Assembly: GCF_018729255.1 (NCBI RefSeq)
Contig: NZ_CP076062.1
Span: 248,001-312,000, forward strand
Source of the DNA: Cupriavidus sp. EM10
Lineage (GTDB): Bacteria; Pseudomonadota; Gammaproteobacteria; Burkholderiales; Burkholderiaceae
Direction: 5' to 3'
Length of the DNA stretch: 64,000 bases
A program made the translations under genes and the position numbers. Of the stretch, positions 63,253 through 64,000 are shown piece after piece; position 1 is the first letter of the stretch; every line of letters starts with the position of its first letter. Below the pieces are notes generated by a model. It saw only the letters and a program-made list of their open reading frames with translations, ran no database searches and was not told where the DNA came from.

Positions 63253-64000
63253 GCCTCTTCCTGTCGGGCTTGGCGCTGACCGCCGCCGGGCCGGCCATGG
63301 TGGCTTACGGCCGCCGTCGGGGGAAACAGACGAGGTCAACAGTAGGCTTCTGTCCCTTGGGTACTCCTGTGCGATCTTCGGCCCGTTCCTGCTGCTGGTC
63401 TACGTCGCCACGTTGCCCTCAGCACTGCTTGTGGCAGCTGCGGTGAGCGGCCTTCTATGGGGCGCGGACTGGTTGGCCAAGCGCACTCATGGGCGCCGCT
63501 GGACGTCCGGGTGGCGCGTTACGGGAGCGACGCATTCCTCATGGTGCTGGGCGTATGTCTGGTGAGGTTCTTCGTTGTGGAGCCTTTCGTTGTCCCGTCG
63601 TCATCCATGCGGCCGACGCTATCAGTTGGCGACGTGATCATCGTGGATAAGTTCTCCTATGGCATCCGCCTGCCAGTGCTCAACCTCCCGCTGATCCCAA
63701 TTGGCCAGCCCGCTAGAGGACAGATGATCGTCTTCGAGTACCCGCCCGATCGAAGCCGCGCGTTCGTGAAACGAGTAATCGGAATCCCGGGTGATACCGT
63801 CCGCGTCGATGATGCAGGTATCGAGATCAACGGTGAAAGGCTTCTCCAAACTCCCGCCGGCAGCTACACCTACACGAGCGACGCTGGCCACCCCGTGGCG
63901 GCCGACCAGTTCGTCGAGCGGCTCGAATCGACGAGGTACCAGTCACTCCACCGGCCCGGAACCCCTTGGGCGGATCTGGCCGCCGTCGTGGCGCTGCATC
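63249..64000 (+). CDS. lepB: Signal peptidase I (LepB/S26 family), frameshifted twice, runs off the window
   Basis: From ATG 63249. Two G-runs (63319-63323 and 63509-63511) each lack one G. With both repaired the chain runs SLFLSGLALTAAGPAMVAYG, then LLVAAAVSGLLWGADWLAKR (the LepB first helix region), then DAFLMVLGVCLVRFFVVEPF, the catalytic SSSMRPTLSVGD (Ser) and FVKRVIGIPGDTVRV (Lys). It removes signal peptides from exported proteins; on an element it may process pilus or exported proteins. C-terminus lies beyond 64000. The catalytic part (63541 onward) is intact in one frame. Confidence 0.8.

Overview
The window is about 60% GC accessory DNA that looks like part of a large plasmid or integrative element of a beta-proteobacterium, most likely Burkholderiales. 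The pointers are an H-NS protein with the beta-proteobacterial C-terminal DNA-binding motif, HU, DNA methyltransferases, a DpdA-like protein, several recombinases, and many small proteins of unknown function. There are no rRNA or tRNA genes and no CRISPR array. The right edge runs into a signal peptidase I gene. No conjugation genes are visible, so the type of element is inferred.

Layout. (1) 1-15 kb is a backbone of small unknown proteins, two DNA methyltransferases (one frameshifted), a DUF2726 protein, an XRE-like HTH protein, a NYN/PIN-type putative RNase and H-NS. (2) 12-18.3 kb and 53.2-56.3 kb carry single-gene transcription units. Each has its own terminator and a related 5' leader: a box of the TGTGnTGCATnnCT type, then in most copies a GCAAGTCAACCC-like segment and a Shine-Dalgarno. 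(3) 18.3-23.5 kb is a mobile element of three tyrosine recombinases plus a TnpC-like protein. (4) 23.5-47.8 kb is a metabolic block: a phosphite oxidation operon (ptxABCDE), a broken IS5-family transposase, a urease cluster with fused ureA-ureB, an AmiC/AmiR pair, a urea/amide-type ABC transporter, a nitrilase-family amidase, a chimeric gene junction and a metallo-hydrolase/GlxA-type regulator pair. (5) 47.8-64 kb returns to backbone-like genes, with a lipoprotein/secreted hydrolase pair, HU and signal peptidase I.

The most unusual feature is a possible RNA-based regulon. Two short intergenic units (about 14379-14487 and 56397-56512) share the same promoter (TTGCCA-17-TCTAAT) beneath the same palindrome (TACCCCGGGGTA core), have no ORF and end in strong terminators. 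Their predicted RNAs share the order CUCCU, GAG, GUUGG, hairpin, CUUGCA. This is antiparallel-complementary to the GCAAG, CAAC, AGGAG order in the shared leaders. In the best case it is an 11-base perfect match across the Shine-Dalgarno of the 12054-12380 gene. A second dispersed signal is a palindrome close to GATACGTGTTACGTATC, found in or beside several promoters.

About seventeen genes carry single-base frameshifts. Nearly all are explained by one base missing from a homopolymer run, across functionally unrelated regions. This suggests base-calling error more than gene decay, so these genes are given here as full-length CDS with the frameshift noted.

Functionally, the metabolic block lets a cell take phosphorus from phosphite and nitrogen from urea or short amides. 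The urea part has an AmiC-type ligand sensor and an ANTAR antiterminator, and two similar leader-terminators, one before ureAB and one before the ABC transporter, that look like its RNA targets.
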